Source of the DNA: Peribacillus faecalis
GTDB lineage: Bacteria > Bacillota > Bacilli > Bacillales > DSM-1321
Direction of reading: 5' to 3'
DNA: 64,000 nucleotides
Assembly: GCF_014712675.1 (NCBI RefSeq)
Contig: NZ_JACXSI010000023.1
Coordinates: forward strand, 1 to 64,000
The position numbers and the translations under genes are program-made. Below, piece after piece: positions 62,287 through 64,000 of this stretch. How positions within the stretch are numbered: position 1 is the first letter of the stretch; the number at the start of each line of letters is the position of its first letter. A model generated the notes under the pieces. It was not told the DNA's origin, did no database searches, and was given only the letters and a program-made list of their open reading frames with translations.

Positions 62287-62508
62287 ATGGATTTAACTCA
62301 AAATACGGCCGAAAACGTGGAGTATATGATAGAAAAGATTAAAGAAAAGCTGCGAATGATGAATATCGGGGCTGTTAAGTCTACTCATTTCAACAGTGAT
62401 ATGTACGATGAACTTCATGATTTATACAAAATGGTTATGAAAAAACAAACATTCAGCCCAAGCGAAATGGAAGCGATCGCTGCTGAACTTGGAAATTTAA
62501 AAAAATAA
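62287..62508 (+). CDS. yfkK: YfkK family protein (DUF1128/UPF0435)
   Basis: A 73-residue soluble helical protein (NVEYMIEKIKEKLRMMNIGAVKSTHF...YDELHDLYKMVMKKQTFSPSEMEAIAAELG), the UPF0435 family of B. subtilis YfkK, which is also divergent from yfkJ. GGGAGAAAGGAAGAGTATA precedes the ATG. A terminator follows. Function unknown. Confidence 0.9.
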   Translation: MDLTQNTAENVEYMIEKIKEKLRMMNIGAVKSTHFNSDMYDELHDLYKMVMKKQTFSPSEMEAIAAELGNLKK

Positions 62509-62513
62509 CTACT

Positions 62514-62545
62514 CAGAGTTGCCAATATGGCAACTCTTTTTTCTT
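62514..62545 (+). terminator. intrinsic terminator of yfkK
   Basis: AGAGTTGCCA/TGGCAACTCT with a 2-4-nt loop followed by TTTTTTC, right after the stop. Confidence 0.92.
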
Positions 62546-62699
62546 CTGACAAAAAACGCCCTCCCTTCATATAACTTGTCGAAAGCTTTTTTGAACATTT
62601 TATGACAATTTTATGTATTTTAGGTAAATTTAGTTATATACTATTATTAATTAACAGCAATGTTAAGCATGATCATTCATATCCTTAGGAGGAGTTAGA

Positions 62700-62816
62700 A
62701 TGACAATCGTCCACATCTTACATTTTTCAATACCTATTGGAAGCATGCTTGTAATCGGTTACTTGCTTGATAAATTGAGCAAACCCGATCCTAAGCTGCA
62801 AAAACAAAATGAGTAA
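62700..62816 (+). CDS. small single-pass membrane protein, 38 residues
   Basis: ATG at 62700 is 6 nt after AGGAGG. The product MTIVHILHFSIPIGSMLVIG...LDKLSKPD...KQNE has one membrane helix (about 4-24) and a short charged tail. The strong SD and a terminator 60 bp after the stop support a real gene. It resembles small membrane peptides common in Bacillus, but I cannot name a family. Confidence 0.65.
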   Translation: MTIVHILHFSIPIGSMLVIGYLLDKLSKPDPKLQKQNE

Positions 62817-62874
62817 CCCTTTATAGGCTGTTACAACGCCAATTAAAGTTCACCTAATAATTCCCCGTTATTTT

Positions 62875-62904
62875 CCCATAACAATCTGTTATGGGCTTTT
62901 TTAT
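62875..62904 (+). terminator. intrinsic terminator of the 38-residue gene
   Basis: CCCATAACA/TGTTATGGG hairpin followed by CTTTTTTA. Confidence 0.9.
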
Positions 62905-63134
62905 GAACAAAAGCGCAAGTGCCCCGTTTAGCACTGTATGAACTGGAGGCCGCCGACCAAGATAAAGAAAACACGAAGAACGATAGTGATTCGATATTGA
63001 CTTATCGAAGGGAGGTTGCCGAAGGGCAATAGGTGCTGGGCGCTGGAGCTAGACGTCGCTACACTTTTCCCAACTTATACACAATGTAGATTTTTCTAAT
63101 TTCCAATAGCAGTAGAAAAACCGTTAACGGTCCT
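62905..63134 (+). repeat. second-type modular repeat, copy 12
   Basis: GAACAAAAGCGCAAG, TAGCACTG, then AACACGAAGAACGATAGTG, TTATCGAAGGGAGG, TTGCCGAAGGGCAA, GGTGCTGGGCGCTGGAGC and TAGACGTCG closely follow the 11.4-kb copy, without the inserted ACGTCCTGT cassette. It ends in AGTAGAAAAACCGTTAACGGTCC, the start motif of the first type. Confidence 0.88.
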
Positions 63135-63144
63135 TTTCTAAAAA

Positions 63145-63190
63145 CTAAAAAAGACTATTCAGGATGTAATCTTCCCAAATAGCCTCTTTT
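63145..63190 (-). terminator. intrinsic terminator of motAB
   Basis: On the minus strand AGGCTATTT / GAATAGTCTT with a loop of about 17 nt is followed by TTTTT. Confidence 0.75.
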
Positions 63191-63191
63191 T

Positions 63192-63959
63192 TTACATATC
63201 CAATTGTGTTCTTGGAGCAATTAAAATTTCCACACGTCTGTTTTTCGCTCTTCCGTCTTCTGTTTCGTTTGATGCAACAGGTTTAAATTCGCCATACCCC
63301 TTTGCACTAAACCACTCCGGATTCAGCTGATTATTATCTAAAAGAATTTTCATAAAGTTAACTGCCCGAAGAACACTCAAATCCCAGTTAGATGCAAATT
63401 GCGAGTTTGAAATCGGTATATTGTCCGTATGCCCGCTGACAATAATACTTCTGGGTAAATCCATTACTATCAGGTCCGAAATTTCTCTTGCTATGTGCAT
63501 ATCTTGTACCCGAATGTCGGCACTGCCCGATTCGAATAAGACATTATCACGAATTACAACCAATAAACCTTCTCCGGTTAATTTTGTATCAAGTACTTCT
63601 GTTAAATTACTTTCCTCAATATACTGGTTCACTTTTTCCTGAAGTTCAGCTAGCTCCTGCTGATCTTTTTCTTCTAATTTCCCGTTGCCTTTCTCCCTAT
63701 CAACAAGCGCACCTTCATTGTCTTTTGATGGAGGAGAGGAACCGTCAATAGGAGAACTGAATTCTAAAACACCAGTTCCGCCAGCGAATACATCATTAAA
63801 TGATTTGGAAAGTTGCTGAAATTTTGTGGCATCAACAGAACTCATCGCAAATAGCACAATAAATAAAGCTAATAATAGCGTTAAAATGTCGGCATACGGA
63901 AGCAGCCATGACTCATTAATATGTTCTTCATGGTGCTTCTTTTTTCTGCGTCTAGCCAT
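63192..63959 (-). CDS. motB: flagellar motor stator protein MotB
   Basis: A 255-residue stator subunit. One N-terminal transmembrane helix carries the proton-binding D24 in LLPYADILTLLLALFIVLFA. A linker/plug (about 50-110) is followed by an OmpA-like peptidoglycan-binding domain (SGHTDNIPISNSQFASNWDLSVLRAVNFM ... KGYGEFKPVASNETEDGRAKNRRVEI). A hydrophobic Val at the Asp+? ion-site region fits proton-type MotB rather than sodium-type MotS, but this is a weak call. Its ATG overlaps the motA stop, so the two are translationally coupled. Confidence 0.94.
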   Translation of the reverse strand: MARRRKKKHHEEHINESWLLPYADILTLLLALFIVLFAMSSVDATKFQQLSKSFNDVFAGGTGVLEFSSPIDGSSPPSKDNEGALVDREKGNGKLEEKDQQELAELQEKVNQYIEESNLTEVLDTKLTGEGLLVVIRDNVLFESGSADIRVQDMHIAREISDLIVMDLPRSIIVSGHTDNIPISNSQFASNWDLSVLRAVNFMKILLDNNQLNPEWFSAKGYGEFKPVASNETEDGRAKNRRVEILIAPRTQLDM

Positions 63960-64000
63960 TTCGCTTCACATCACCTTCTAGCCATCTTTTACGATCCTCA
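63952..64000 (-). CDS. motA: MotA, C-terminal end (partial)
   Basis: The last 15 codons of an upstream gene read EDRKRWLEGDVKRNG and stop in TAG at 63952-63954, overlapping the motB ATG (ATGGCTAG). The overlap with motB and the basic tail fit MotA. The rest of the gene is beyond the right edge. Confidence 0.75.
   Translation of the reverse strand, partial: EDRKRWLEGDVKRNG

Overview
The window is a low-GC, endospore-forming, motile Bacillaceae chromosome segment. Evidence for this: spore genes (sspE, sspK, pdaA), a motAB end, strong purine-rich Shine-Dalgarno sites with many TTG/GTG starts, and gene order that follows the Bacillus subtilis yfk-yfj-yfh-yga block running up to an rRNA operon. 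No species name is claimed. The first 184 bases are the 5' end of a 16S rRNA gene on the minus strand, preceded by three tandem rrn promoters.

Layout. 0.5-6.4 kb: ygxA, ygzB, perR (with its own box), a cobalamin adenosyltransferase, bcp peroxiredoxin, a small K+ channel and gsaB. 6.6-11.1 kb: a fused glutamate synthase large subunit with no small-subunit gene beside it. 11.9-23 kb: ygaE, ygaD ABC exporter, ygaC, sspE, fabL, yfhS, mutY, yfhP, sspK, yfhH, recX, yfhF, yfhE. 23-27 kb: a DnaA-box cluster, a RocB-like M20 peptidase, and adenine deaminase behind a guanine-type purine riboswitch. 27.5-34.7 kb: an accessory surface block with a beta-helix lipoprotein, a 1.5-kb-residue-class LPXTG adhesin and its sortase. 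34.9-37.9 kb: pdxR divergent from pdxST. 38-43 kb: vanZ-like, an SGNH-like protein, and nagA-nagB-nagR with a palindromic operator. 43-47.7 kb: a Gfo/Idh oxidoreductase, a mannose-family PTS (IIAB, IIC, IID) and DUF956, with CcpA-type cre sites. 48-64 kb: yitT-like, rlmCD, pdaA, a thioredoxin, class I fumarase, SE1561, yfkAB, yfkD, chaA, yfkF-like MFS, yfkH, a YtxH-like protein, yfkJ, yfkK and motB/motA.

The most unusual content is between the genes. Twelve loci carry members of a modular repeat family (about 30 to 475 bp) built from nested hairpin cassettes. Different cassettes have different stem sequences but keep their pairing through compensating changes, which points to a conserved RNA or DNA fold. 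Eight of the twelve begin within 0-2 bases of an upstream gene's stop codon and in that gene's direction, so they would form structured 3' UTRs. One 5' module is inverted in one copy, and one 16-nt substitution recurs in cassettes with different stems. Two further oddities are degenerate arrays with fixed 20- and 21-bp periods (17.6 kb and 52.7 kb). All family and homology statements rest on recognition by eye; no search was run.
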